Assembly: GCA_958298945.1 (NCBI GenBank)
Contig: OY282610.1
Span: 64,787,088 to 64,851,087 of the forward strand
DNA from: Atherix ibis
Lineage: Eukaryota; Arthropoda; Insecta; Diptera; Athericidae
DNA: 64,000 nt
Direction: 5' to 3'
The stretch's first letter is position 1. The number at the start of each line of letters is the position of its first letter. A model generated the notes under the pieces. That model saw only the letters and a list, made by a program, of their open reading frames with translations, was not told the origin of the DNA and made no database searches. The translations under genes and the position numbers were made by a program. Positions 23,588-35,427 of the stretch are shown piece after piece.

Positions 23588-24026
23588 CGAAGGTTGAGAG
23601 TTGGTCGCTTATCGTCGAGTTGATCGCACGTATAATTTCTGTGCGATAACATTTGTTATTGATTGTAAATGATCGATTAAAAGTGGTGTTTATTAATATA
23701 ACGAGGTTGAGTTTGATTTAATTAATTATTAATGAACAATATTAAATATTCATTGATTATTTAATATTTAATAATATTAAATAATAGAATTAAATAAAAG
23801 CAAACAATTGCACCGAAGTGGAAATTATTATCAGTGTTAATTTTAATTATAAAACAAAGAGACTCTGAGAGGTGTTTGTGCGCACTTCTGACCAATTGTG
23901 TTGGTGTCAATTTAATTTTACTACTTTTAAATTTTACTATTTTATTTTAGTAAATCAAAAAATCAAAAAATCAAAGACGGAGAAAGTCAAAAAATCAGAC
24001 GGACGGCAGAAGGCAATCTGCTGATT

Positions 24027-24633
24027 ATGTTTGGGAAAACTGAAGAGAAGGAGCTGGAGACCTACCGGGCGACCATTAGGGAGTCACTCAAGGAGGAAGC
24101 GACAGTAGAGATGAGGATTCTGGAGTCGGAAATAGAAGTCAGGGACCTGGACGAATGGGCAACTAAAGAAGAGGTAGTTAAACTACTAAAATACCATATC
24201 CCAGACCTGAAGGATCTCACCACCGATGCGGTGAAAGCCCTGAGGAAAAGCTGGGCCTCGACGCAGATCGCGGTGGTCTGCCTGCCGTCCGTACATGCAA
24301 GGAAAGCAGCGATGCTTGGTAAAATCAGAGTAGGCTGGGCGCACGGTGCGCATCCGGGAGTAAATATCGCCATGCAGATGCTTCAAGTGCTGGCATTTTG
24401 GCCACAAAGCTCTTGATTGCAGGAAGAGAGTGGACCGCGGCAGGACCTGCTGTAGATGCGGACAAGAAGGGCACAACGCACCAACGTGCAAAGAGCCTCC
24501 CAACTGCATCCTCTGCAGGGAGAAGGACCCAAAGAGTGACTGTAACCATACAGCCGGTGGATGGAAATGTCCCATCTTCCAAAATGCCAGAAGAGCTGTC
24601 CAGAGTGCAGATAATGAGAGTGCTACAACTTAA
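24027..24633 (+). pseudogene. R1-clade LINE ORF1 (gag) pseudogene with three zinc knuckles
   Basis: MFGKTEEKELETYRATIRESLKEEA...opens at 24027 and runs in one frame to about 24375, including the WASTQIAVVCLPSVHARKA segment typical of R1-clade gag. A frameshift near 24375 moves the frame into CFKCWHFGHKALDC, CCRCGQEGHNAPTC and CILCREKDPKSDCNHTAGGWKC, three Cys-His knuckles used for RNA binding. It stops at 24633, overlapping the ORF2 start by 20 bases. It is shorter at the N-terminus than a full R1 gag, so an upstream segment was probably lost. Confidence 0.8.
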
Positions 24634-27210
24634 TCTCAACCACTGCAGGGCAGCTCAAGACTTACTGACACAGCGAGTCAGAAAAGTGAAAGTTGACGTG
24701 GCTATGCTGTGTGAGCAGTATGTCGACCTGGACACCCAACCATGGGTTTCAGACAGCACGAAAAAGCCAGCAATATGCATGCGGTAAACTGCCTTGCGAA
24801 CAGCTACCAACTAACCGCACCTCATGGTTTGTCAGTGCCAAGATTGGAGGGGTGCACCTGTATAGTTGCTATGCTCCACCGAGTGCACCGATTGACATGT
24901 TCGAGGACTTCCTGGATACTCTCTCAGATGACGTAAGAAGACATGACCCAGTCGTAATCGCTGGAGACTTCAATGCCTGGTCCATCGAATGGGGCAGCCG
25001 TGATACGGACAAAAGAGGTGAAGCCCTGCAAGAGGCTTTCTCGACACTAAACCTCACTCTCATGAATGAGGGAACTGCGAGCATCTATCGCAAAGGCGCC
25101 GCGAACTCCATTATCGACCTGACGTTCATTAGCAGTGTCCTAACAAAAAGGGGTTGCGAATGGAAGGTCGATGAAGAGTTCACAAATAGCGATCATCAAG
25201 CTATAATCTGGGAAATCAACACCAATCCCAGAAGCGGGTGGCGTCAGAGACCCACAAGGAGGCAGCGAGTGGGCTGGAACAGCAAATGTTTTGATACGGA
25301 GACCTTCAGGTCGATGTTGAGCGGATCATCAGCGCCCCGGTCAACAACTGCCAAGGGCATCACAGAAGAGGTAACAGCCACCCTGGTGGCAGCCAGCGAT
25401 GCGTCGATGCCAAGGAGTCGCCCAAACAGCGGCCGAGCATCAGTCCACTGGTGGAACCCGACCATCGCCCTACACCGGCGAGCATGCCTGAAGGCAAGAA
25501 GGCAACACCAGCGTGCTCGTAGGCAAGATAGTGCCTCGACAGAGGAACTCAGATGTATCTACGAAGAGAAAAGGCGTCTTCTCAGAAACGCCATCAACTC
25601 CAGCAAACGAGAATGTTGGAGGGAACTCTGCGCAGAAGTGGACCGGGACCCGTGGGGCAGACCGTATAAGACGGTCATGCATAGGATTAAAATCGTACCC
25701 GCAACAACACCAACCTGTCCCGACATACTGCACAGAATAGTAGAACATCTGTTCCCGGAGAAACCAGAACTCCCCGACTACCACCCGGAGGATGAAGAAG
25801 TGGAAATTCCTGGTGTGACCATGGAAGAGCTCACGAGGGCCTGCACTAGATTGCAGAATGGCAAGGCACCAGGACCGAGCGGCATACCCAACATCTCACT
25901 GAAGAGTGCAATTGCCACCAGGCCAGACTTGTTCATAAGCATGTATGACGCATGCCTGCGACAAGGCGTATTTCCGACCCGATGGGAGCTACAAAGATTG
26001 GTTCTTATCCCAAAAGGGAAGAAACCACTGGACGAGCCAGCTTCCTATCGTCCACTTTGCATGCTGGATTCGGGCGGGAAGAACTTGGAGCGGATAGTAG
26101 CCGACAGATTGGAGCAATACATCGATCCTCAACTTTCCGAATTTCAATTCGGATTGAGGAAGGGGAGATCGACCATCGATGCGTTGGAACTCGTCACGAA
26201 CATTGCAAAGGAAGCCATCTCAGGAAAGAGATGGAAAGGCAGTTCTAAAAAGTATTACCTCATTGTCACCCATCAAGAGCGCGTTTAACTCGGCCCGCTG
26301 GGATCGAATCTTGGAGGCTCTTTAGAACATGGGGGTGCCCTACTACCTACGGAGGATGGTCAGATCATACTTCAGTGATCGACTACTGCAATACGAGACC
26401 GAGGATGGACCAGCAGAGTATGGGGTAACGGGAGGGGTACCTCAGGGCTCTGTCCTGAGGCCACTCTTGTGGAACGTCATGTACGACGGCCTACTCCACA
26501 TGCAATTACCGATGAACACAACACTCGTGGATTTCGCGGACGACGTAGCGGTTGTCCTGGTAGCCAAACACCTAGAGGAACTGGAAGCCGCATTCTCCAC
26601 CACCATCCGGAGCATAAGACAGTGGATGACATCGGCAGGCCCGTCTTTGGCGGAACATAAGACCGAAGCACTCCTTGTGAGTAGCCGGAAGAAAATGGAG
26701 ACCATCACCATAAGAGTAGGCGATCACGACATCCGGTCGCTACCCTACATCCGGTATCTAGGAGTGGTCTTGGATGCCAGACTCAACTACAAGGAGCACA
26801 TCTCCAGCGTCAGCAGGAAGGCATCAGCAGTACAGGGCGCACTTTCGCGGATAATGCCCAATATCGGAGGCCCCAGGCCAATCCGAAGGCGACTACTGGC
26901 AACTGTGGTTACCTCCGTCCTGCTATACGGAGCACCAGTGTGGGCGAAATCGCTAGAGCTAACAACATACCGCAAGACAATGACATCAGTCCAGCGGCTC
27001 TCAGCGATCAGAGTGGCTTCAGCATACCGAACGGTATCACACGATGCGGTCAACATCGTGGCATCATGCCCACCCATCGACATCCTGGCAGGAGAGCGGG
27101 AACGCCAACATCGTAGGAAGAAGGAAGAGCGGCGAAGTAGTATTTACAAAGAGTGCCACCGGGGAACCATCGTTCCGGGAGCAAGATCAGAGGTGCAAGT
27201 TAGGTTTTAG
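24614..27210 (+). pseudogene. R1-clade LINE ORF2 (endonuclease + reverse transcriptase) pseudogene
   Basis: Starts at ATG 24614 (MRVLQLNLNHCRAAQDLL, endonuclease N-terminus). A frameshift near 24775 leads into a long frame to 26288 with AGDFNAWSIEWGS, NSDHQAI (endonuclease) and GKAPGPSGIPN, ASYRPLCMLDSGGKNLER (reverse transcriptase). A second frameshift near 26265 and an in-frame TAG at about 26322 precede the 26329-27210 frame, which has GGVPQGSVL, VDFADDVAVVL (the catalytic FADD pair) and YIRYLGVVLD. The protein ends ...ERERQHRRKKEERRSS and lacks the roughly 130-residue distal tail usual in the clade, although the 3' untranslated region follows at once. Not functional. Confidence 0.88.
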
Positions 27211-27310
27211 CGAGGTAAAAATCCCGCATAACTCGGCTGGCAGGAAAAAATTCCAGGCGAGTACCTTTTGAAGGTTTCCCCCTGTCACCTCATTAATCTA
27301 AACAGAAAAA

Positions 27311-27790
27311 AAGGTTGTGTATATAGGATTATAAATTTTTGGAAGCTATGTCAGAATTTGTATGTATAGCAAGTATGTGTGTATCATCTGCATAAGTAGC
27401 AATGATAGTATTAGGATCAGATGGAATGTCATGGGTAAAAATATTATATAAAATGGCACCAAGGATACTGCCTTGTAGGACTCCGGCTAGAATAGGAAAT
27501 ATTTCCGACGATTCTAAGTTAATTGCAACTTGGAAATGACATTGGGAGAGATATGACTTTATGATAAGGTAGTATGTTAAAGGAAGAAAGCTCTTGAGTT
27601 TCAAAAGCTTGGGAGATATCTAAGAATACTCCTGGGCAATACTCTTTCCTCTCCGGAGAGGACGCAATGTGATCAACAATGCGATGGCAGTATTCCGATC
27701 GGAAGCCAAATTGGTGATCAGGAATAATTTTTTCATTTGAGTTTTTCAAAAAAAGAGTGTAATTGGAAACTGATTCTTAACACATTACAC
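27311..27790 (-). mobile_element. jockey-clade LINE relic, reverse-transcriptase part
   Basis: Minus strand. NEKIIPDHQFGFRSEYCH (27690-27740), DHIASSPERKEYCPGVFLDISQAF (27630-27690, motif A with Asp), then KSYLSQCHFQVAIN...AGVLQGSILGAILYNIFTHDIPSD...ATYADDTHILAIH (27329-27560; catalytic YADD). A frameshift lies near 27600. The sequence continues across the R1 insertion at 23587, so this piece and 22855-23587 are one element. Confidence 0.82.
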
Positions 27791-29729
27791 TTATATGACC
27801 AATAAATGAATAATTATAATATCGGGATTATATCTAGCTGGTACTGTACTTTAATTACATTATATGTAAATATGTATTTTTTTTATTTAAATTTTTTTTT
27901 AAATATTTAAAACATAATCAATATTTCTTAATAACTATTACTAATATTGGTTTTTATTGTCTTCCAAGTATGAGTATACAAATAGATCTATAAATTTGAA
28001 ATCCTTTTACCAATCATGAATAATTCAAAAGGAAGTTAAAATAATACAATATAGTTTTTTAAAACAATTTCAATCCTCCCAAATTTCTAACTGTTGATTA
28101 TTTAAATTTGTACAATTATATTCTTTTATTTTAGGTTTGTAATTTCACTAGAATCCTTGCTAAATTTAACTTCTATTAATCCACATACTTGACTCAATTG
28201 CCAGCATACAATCAGATTTTTATATACATTACACTTTTTAATTTGACACTAAGCACATCAGTAATTACTTTATTCTATTAATCGAATTTATTCAGTAATT
28301 ATTGTACTTTGATTTTCCTACAGCCGTTCATAAAAAATTATATCTATAGTCTAGTTCTTCCTAGCAATTGTGATATAAATAGCTGGCTTATAAAATATAT
28401 TATTTATTATAAGAAATTTAAATATCTTTTTGGGAAAATAATGGTTTTTTTAACTTGCTTATTTCCAAAAACTCCAACATTTTAAATGTATATTACGAGT
28501 ACCTATGTTAATTAAATATGATATATATCAGCTAACAAATGAATTTTTATATACGAACGTGTGTGGGAGAAAACGGAATTAATTCAATGGAATTCTGAAC
28601 AAACAAAAAAGTCTACTATACGTAAAAGTCTTCATAATTTGATATTTTTGCTGAAATAAAATGGCAAAATATCATTTGTAGAATGAAAATTTTATGTGGG
28701 CAGAAAGCGTACTTGTGTTTTTTTATTCTACAATAAAAGTTAGCTTTTATGGTAGAGTGAGTTTATGAATTTTGGTAAAAACTTATCGAGTTTAGTCTTT
28801 GACCTTATTATTCTGATGTAATTTGAAGAACTCATACTTGAATTTTTACAAATGATGATGATGTGGATAATCTGATAGGGTGAATCTATCAGAATTCATT
28901 TGCTTAAATCTGAGTAGAAGATAATAGAATATGCTTCGATAACGAAACAAATTAATAAATATGTCAAATTTGTATAAGAAAATGATACGAAAACCGTTAT
29001 GGAAAAATAGACGAACGGAAAAAATATTAAAGAGGATTATGATGTTAAATACAGTAGACTAGTAGGGTGGTATATTATTTTCTACATTATTTATCATTCG
29101 TTTTACTAAATATTGTACGCAGAAAGATTCAAAATTGAAATCAGTGATTTGCCACGTGCGCCTTTAAGTAATAGAAAACAAACAATATCAGGCGAGTACA
29201 CAAAATTTCTTGTAGATGAGCAAATGTAGTAGACAGATAAAAAATCTTAAGTTACTACATCTACATACACTTACCGGCAGGTGCCAATAAGTCTAAATGC
29301 TAGATTGTACCATTTTGGCAAAAGTATAATGTATCATCATTATTTTGCAATGATTTATACACAATTTATCTGAAGATTGGCTCCATTATGCTACATGCTT
29401 TGTTGCCATCTAACTGATCGATTAACGTCCTTTTCGCGTATATACAGTATATCATAATTTATTATATATCTTTTCCAACAGAATTTTTTCTATGCAAGCA
29501 GTAAATTATGGAAGAAAATCTTTTTGTAAAATAAAAGATTCATTAGACTGACTACTCTGTTGTCATTCTTAACTCCGGACTCTACCATTAAAATTGGTTA
29601 TAATGTTTATGATATCTGTAAAAATATATTATAAATTTTTCATTTATTCTATATTATATAAGGCAGTTTTAGAAAAGAATGTCTCATCGGAATTTGACAT
29701 AAAGAATATTTTCTATCTGTTAATCGATA
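27791..29729. other. AT-rich gene-free spacer
   Basis: About 1.9 kb without coding similarity, terminal repeats or RNA genes that I can recognise. Confidence 0.4.
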
Positions 29730-31011
29730 TATTGGTTTGGTGCAAAAGTTATGACCGTTTTTTATGATCCCAGGTAAAAAAAATTTTTCTTCAGAAATGA
29801 TGAATAGTATCTTCTTTTAAATGATTGCATTATATAAAGAATGCTTTCCCTCAACTTTCTATTCAGTTTTGGCCTGGCCAGCGTACAGTGAAGAGCCCTT
29901 GTATTTTTTCAAAATGTCGGTCGATAAAGTGCATTTACGTCATTGTTTACTTTATGAATTCCGTAAAGACAATACCGCGAGTGTGGCAACCAAAAACATT
30001 TGCGAAGTGTATGGAGCAGATGTAATCAAAGTTCGGTAGGCACAAAGATGGTTTACAAAATTCCGATCTGGGGATTTTTCACTAATTGATAAACCACGTA
30101 CCGGGTGGACATTGAAGTCTGATGAGGACAAGTTAAATGTCATAATTGACACCAATCCACGTCTTACCACCAGGGGTATTGCGTCGATGATGGGAGTCAA
30201 CCATACAACCGTATTAAGGCATTTGAAGCGTATGGGGATGGTTTCGCGGTACGACGTTTGGATACCTCATCAATTGTCGGCTGCCAATTTATTGGATCGT
30301 GTTTCAACGTGGGTTGCTTTGAGTGCGAGACAAAAACATGAACTTTTCTTGCATCGTTTGGTATTGGGAGATGAGAAATGGGTCGTGTACAACAACGTGA
30401 CAAGAAATAGACATTGGGCTATACCTGGACAAGCCCCATTTACCATTTCGAAAGCCGAAATCCATCAAAAAAAAGTTATGCTTTGTGTTTGGTGGGATTG
30501 TAAGGGTATTGTGTATTTTGAACTCTTGGAATGCAATCAGAAAATTACAGCAGAATGATATTGTCAGCAATTATCCAAATTGAACATCGTCCTTCAAAAG
30601 GATAGACCAGAATTGGTAAACAGAAAAGGGGTAGTGTTTCATCACGACAACGCGCGACCACATGTGGCTATGATGACCCAACACAAGCTGAATTGGGATG
30701 TTATCAAGCATCCACCGTATTCTCCAGATCTTGCTCCTTCCGATTTTCATTTATTCCGATCACTGCAAAATTTTTTAAATGACAAAAAATTTGATACAAT
30801 AGAGCAGGTAAAAACATCCCTTTCTACATATTTCGCATCAAAATCCAAGGAATTTTACACTAATGGTATTAATAAGTTGATAGAAAGATGGGAGAAGGTT
30901 ATAAGAACGGATGGAAATTATATAATTAATTAAATAAATAATACAAATCTAAAAAAAAAATGTTTAATTGTATATGCCAAAAATGGTCATTACTTTTGCA
31001 CCAACCCAATA
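29730..31011 (+). mobile_element. mariner D, complete element with both ends
   Basis: Flanked by TA; ends TTGGTTTGGTGCAAAAGT (left) and the complement of TTGGGTTGGTGCAAAAGTAA (right). The end sequence is like that of the cecropia-type mariners (the human Hsmar1/MADE1 ends also contain GGTTGGTGCAAAAGTAAT). It is the only family D copy in the window and the least damaged full-length element. Confidence 0.9.
29914..30933 (+). pseudogene. mariner D transposase, one frame with two in-frame stops
   Basis: Starts ATG 29914 (MSVDKVHLRHCLLYEF) and stays in a single frame to TAA at 30931-30933, 339 codons, the usual mariner length. Interrupted only by TAG at 30037-30039 and TGA at 30556-30558; no frameshift. 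HTH: RGIASMMGVNHTTVLRHLKRMG (30170-30240). Catalytic blocks: LVLGDEKWVVYNN, VFHHDNARPHVA and HPPYSPDLAPSDFHLF (second and third Asp separated by 34). Both stops could come from C-to-T changes in CAG and CGA codons. Related to the cecropia/irritans side of mariner. Young but inactive unless the stops are read through. Confidence 0.9.
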
Positions 31012-32950
31012 TATAGCAATAAATAATACATATTATAACACAGCAGATTTATATTATAAGTTAAATAGTAACATCGTGAAGCAAAGAAATGGAAGTCAAT
31101 GTACATTACTCGTACTAACAAGAATTAAAAGATTCTAATAGATCTTGAAGCCAATGCTTCTTTAGTCTCTGATGATTATTTCCAGAGAGTGCTATACAAA
31201 AAAGTTTTCTTACGAGTTGATAATAATAATAGTATAAACGGAAATGAAAATTAGCAATGCGGCTAAAAGCAGTTAACTTTGTTGTGGATGCTGCATTCCA
31301 ATTTAGCCAAATATTTGTCCAATTTATTCTAACTATTATGAATTGCAGAGATTCAGAGGCAAAATTAGAGTGGATGTTATGGTTAATCGATTTTCTTATC
31401 AGGATAGTTATTTTCCCATTGACGGTGTTAACAGCATGTTCATTTTTATTATACGAGTATATTCTGCCGAAAAAGGAATTTTTAATTATTATGATTTTTA
31501 TTAAATATTAATTTTGAAGATATTTCGATTAATTGCAAAAAAAAAAATATTATTTGTACACATTGTATCATATTAGGAGCATAAATTTTCTTATTGATTG
31601 CTGTATATACGAGTATTTTTAAAAAAATTACAGCTTCGGATTTCCTAATATCATAAATAAATTATTTTTTCGGTCAGTATTATAGGTTCAACCAATTTTG
31701 CCTATTATTTTACTTAACAATTATTAGTAAAATAATTTAGTAATTGTGTTTCCTTTCAGGATATTATTTAGTGGTTAAGCAATGCCTCGAAAAAATATAG
31801 CGCTCTCATGCCAAATACAGAAAATGTCAATAGAAGGATACACTGGAATCTCAGGGAAGCCTTCATAGATTCTCTATGCCATAACTTTAATAATTTTATA
31901 TACGAGTACATACACATATCTACTGATTCAGATTGAAATATATGCGAACAGTAAAGATAGTTTTTACAAATATTTTATAACACCATTTCCACCGTTAGTT
32001 CATTAAATTTATCTTGGACATTCACATAAATATTGTGGCTTTTTTAATCCGTTATAAACGCAGTTTAATCATTTTTAATCAAATATAAATGATAGCACCA
32101 AATTATGTTTGTAAAAGTTTCAGTGATACCACACAAATATGTTAAGAAAATGGTGCAAAGCCTGATTGCAAAATCAATAGCATTTGATTAGGAAGTCAAT
32201 TCGGAAGGGTTGATTACTAAGGTCAATTTATAGGAAAAAATTGTCTAGAAATGGTAGTTTATTACTTACTCTCTGTCAGTTGAATTGTATTTTGGAAAAG
32301 CACCTAAAAGATACTGTTTAAATAAATTTAATATCTGTAAGGGAAACGACAATATTTTAGAAAGATCCTAAAGATCAGAGGGAGTGAACGATAGATATTT
32401 TTTTTGGCCTAATCTTATTCATCAATTTTGGAGTTTTTATTGATAAAATAAACCAATTGTCAATTATTTTTGTTTCATAAAATATTAAATAGTCTAAAAA
32501 ATATAGTGAAATATCTAATATCTATAAAATACTACTTCAAAAACAATTAAAAAAGTATATAATGCGAAAAAAAATAATTTAATAGGACTAGAAAAATATA
32601 CTATTGATTATATTGTAATATCATTTAATAACAGTATTCACTTAAAAATTATGAACACTTCGAACAATTTGAATATTACGAGTATATAGTCGAAAGTGAA
32701 GTATAAAAATTAATAATTATTAATACCCAAAATCCCATTTAATCCTCTTTTGTGTTTACCAATACTTTTATTAATATAGAAGGATGAAAAAATTTTAAAA
32801 TTTCTTTTTATAATTATATGAATAATAAAATTGATAATATTTTTACTACCCTTTAATATTAATACTTACTATTAGATTATGATAAATGAATAATATTTTA
32901 TAGACCCTGGCAGATTACTAGATATATTATTATACGTGCGCAATTAATGG
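31012..32950. other. AT-rich spacer with a small jockey LINE scrap
   Basis: Around 31135-31235 on the minus strand, the CTTTAGTCTCTGATGATTATTTCC block aligns with the jockey 3' part at 23045-23085. The remainder is AT-rich without recognised features. Confidence 0.4.
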
Positions 32951-34188
32951 TACGAGGGTCGTTCAATAAGTCCTTAAGAAAAGATGGAAAAAAACTGTTT
33001 TTTAAAAAAAAAAAATTTTATTTTTCAACAAAATCTTCTTTTAGCTCTATACACTTTCCCAACCGTTTTTCCAAAAATTTTATCCCGTCCAAAAAATAGG
33101 ATTTCGGAAGTTCTGCAAAATACTCATCCGTTTGAGCAATGACGTCCTCGTTGGAAGTGAACCGTCGTCCGCGAAGCCATTTCTTCAGATTGGGGTAAAG
33201 AAAATAGTCACAATTCCATTCTCAATTTCACAATTTTGGCCATGGAAACAGCGCAGGTGTGCACACGCGCATTGTCCTGATGCAAGAGGATTTTTTTCTT
33301 CTTCAGATGGGGGTGTTTCTCTTTGATTTCCTCGCTCAACCGTTGCAATAACGACGCGTAATACGTTCCTGTTATTGTTTTTCCTTTTTCCAAGTAGTCG
33401 ATAAAAATGATGCCCTGCGAATCCCAAAAGACCGTGGACATCACCTTGCCGGCCGATGGCACAGTTTTTGCCTTCTTCGGAGCCCGTTCACCCTTGAAAA
33501 TACACTGTGATGACTGTCTCTTCGTTTCTGGAGTGTAGTAGTGTATCCAGGTTTTGTCCACAGTGACATATCGACGAAGGAATTCGGCAGGATTGCAATG
33601 AAAGAGTGCCAACACAGCCTCAGAGTCCACTGCACGATTGCGCTTATTCTCCTCTGAGAGCAAACGCGGCACCATTTTGCCGAAATTTTTTTCACAGACA
33701 ATTTTTCATGCAAAATTGAAGCGACTGTACCTTGTGATATGCCCGTCGCCTCAACTAATTCGCGCACTTTAATTCGCCGATCGTTCAAAATCAGATCGTG
33801 GATTTTGTCGACGATTTCAGGAGTAGACACCTCAACTGGGCGTCCTGAACGATGTTCATCTTTTGTGGATGAACGGCCACGTTTAAATTCATTCACCCAA
33901 TTGTAAACCGTCGCAAACACAGGTACAGATGCGCCATGAACTGCATCCAACTCGGCTTTGATTTCTTTCGGCTTTCGGGCTTAAGCCTTTCAAATGGAGA
34001 TGTTTGATGACAGCCCTAACCTCGCTTTTTTCCATTGTTATGCACAAATAAATGTCGTTAACTTTAATCGACGATAGAAATTGACCTACGCTATGGATCA
34101 AGCTAAAACTACTTACAAAAAAAATCTTTACCGACACCACAAGCGCAATTTCTGGGATATTCTAAGGACTTATTGAACGACCCTCGTA
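32951..34188 (-). mobile_element. mariner A3, family A, internally deleted
   Basis: Both ends intact (TACGAGGGTCGTTCAATAAG and complement) and TA-flanked. Internal deletion near 33210 of about 38 bp relative to A5. Confidence 0.92.
33040..34035 (-). pseudogene. mariner A3 transposase pseudogene lacking the third-Asp block
   Basis: Minus strand. Start region intact (MEKSEVRAVIKHLHLKGLSP near 34035) with a duplication/frameshift around 33980 (TTTCGGCTTTCGGGCTT). The HTH runs 33780-33950. Catalytic block one reads VTVDKTWIH (Glu after the Asp changed to Lys). HQDNARVH is present. The QHPAYSPDLAPS segment preceding the third Asp is deleted near 33210. A frameshift near 33672 separates ISAKW from the following part. 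Confidence 0.85.
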
Positions 34189-34246
34189 TCTCCAAAACTA
34201 TTTCGAATTTAAGAGCAATCCTCTCCTACCTCTTAGACTCTTATTA

Positions 34247-35427
34247 TACGAAGTCTGTTCAAAAACCATCGCGAATTTTGTGTTTTTTTTTTCAAAAATT
34301 ATTTATTTATTCATGAATATCTATTTTGTCCCCTTCACAGTAATCCCCACCAGATTTTATACAATCGTACCAACGTATTTTCTAATCTTGTGCAGCTCCT
34401 TCTTCGATGCCGTTTTATCTCCTCAATCGTAGCGTGGGGTCGTCCTTTCATGGGGCTCTTCAGTTTCGGGAACAAGATAAAGTCACAGGGGGCCACATCT
34501 GGGAAATACGATGGCTGTGGCATTATTAGCGTGTTGTTTTTGGCCAAAAATTTGCGCACAAGCAACGATGCGCGATCTGGGGCGTTATCATAGCGTAAAA
34601 TCCAATTTTTGTTTTCCACAAATCCGGGCGTTGCTGGATGGATTGCTTCACGCAACTTATGCATAACTTGCAGGTAATATTCCTTAGTGATCGTTCTACT
34701 CTGTGGCAAGAACTCATGATGCACCACGCCCCCGCAATCGAAGAAAACTGTAAGCAAAACCTTCACATTCGACCGAACTTGTTGCGCTTTTTTCGGTCTT
34801 GGCTCATGCGGCAGTTTCTATTGGGATGATTAAGTTATGACCCTCTGGAGCTAATTTGGGTCATTGCGGACAGAGTCCAACAGCTTCTAAGCAATGTTAA
34901 TGCGATGCTGTTTTTGGTCGAAATTGAGCAATTTTGGTACGACTTTCGCGGCGACCCGTCTCATGACAAATCATTGGTAAAAATCGAATGGCACGATCCA
35001 ATCGATATGCTTAAGTCCTCAGCAACTTCTCAAAAGATGATTCGACGTTTGGCCAATACTATTTTCTTCACTTCATCAATGTTTTCGTGTGTTGTTGACG
35101 TGCTCGGGCGTCCCGGCACGCTCTTCATCGTTCACATCTTCTCGGCCCTCTGAGAATATTTTGTACCACCGATAAACGTTGCTTCTCAACACAAAATTTG
35201 ATACAGATTCTTTGATCGATTTTTTGGAATGGGTAAAAATCGAAGATGAACCAAAACACGTGCAAGCATAGCAGCTGTCACAAATTAACTGAACATTCAA
35301 AATGGCCGAACTTATCGGCATAAGTGAGAAGCATGAGTACCAACATAACGCCATAAATAATCGAAAATCGAATCTACGTAACCCGCGAAAATTTAAAATT
35401 CGCGATACTTTTTGAACAAACCTCGTA
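34247..35427 (-). mobile_element. mariner I1, family I, both ends present
   Basis: TA-flanked; left end TACGAAGTCTGTTCAAAAAC, right end the complement of TACGAGGTTTGTTCAAAAAG. Minus-strand transposase. It lies 58 bp from A3. The end sequence shares the TACGAGG...GTTCAA core with families A and B although the transposase is distinct (HTH_48-type N-terminus). Confidence 0.88.
34335..35240 (-). pseudogene. mariner I1 transposase pseudogene without the first catalytic block
   Basis: Minus strand. N-terminus SNVYRWYKIFSEGREDVNDEERAG (35130-35205), then IVLAKRRIIF, IGSCHSIFTNDLS and VPKLLNFDQKQHRINIA with several stops. About 50 bp holding the GDEAW-type first catalytic Asp are deleted near 34832. 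After this an open stretch (34335-34766) reads VKVLLTVFFDCGGVVHHEFLPQ, YDNAPDRAS and YFPDVAPCDFILFPKLK (second and third Asp 34 apart). Confidence 0.85.

Larger units (their letters stand above)
23588..27310 (+). mobile_element. R1-clade LINE inserted in the jockey relic
   Basis: A 3.7-kb non-LTR retrotransposon flanked by the direct repeat AAGGTTGTGTATAT (23574-23587 and 27311-27324). It contains a 5' untranslated region (23588-24026), an ORF1 gag and an ORF2 endonuclease/reverse transcriptase, both damaged, and a 3' region ending CATTAATCTAAACAGAAAAA. GC content is clearly above the surroundings. The insertion is into unrelated LINE DNA, not rDNA, so it is a dispersed R1-clade member. Confidence 0.88.

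Noticed and set aside
25470..25784. Antisense frames within the R1-clade ORF2
   Set aside because: Shadows of the GC-richer LINE coding strand; no independent motifs.
31257..31511. 84-codon frame resembling a membrane protein
   Set aside because: Hydrophobic by AT bias; no family resemblance and no splice context that would make it an exon.
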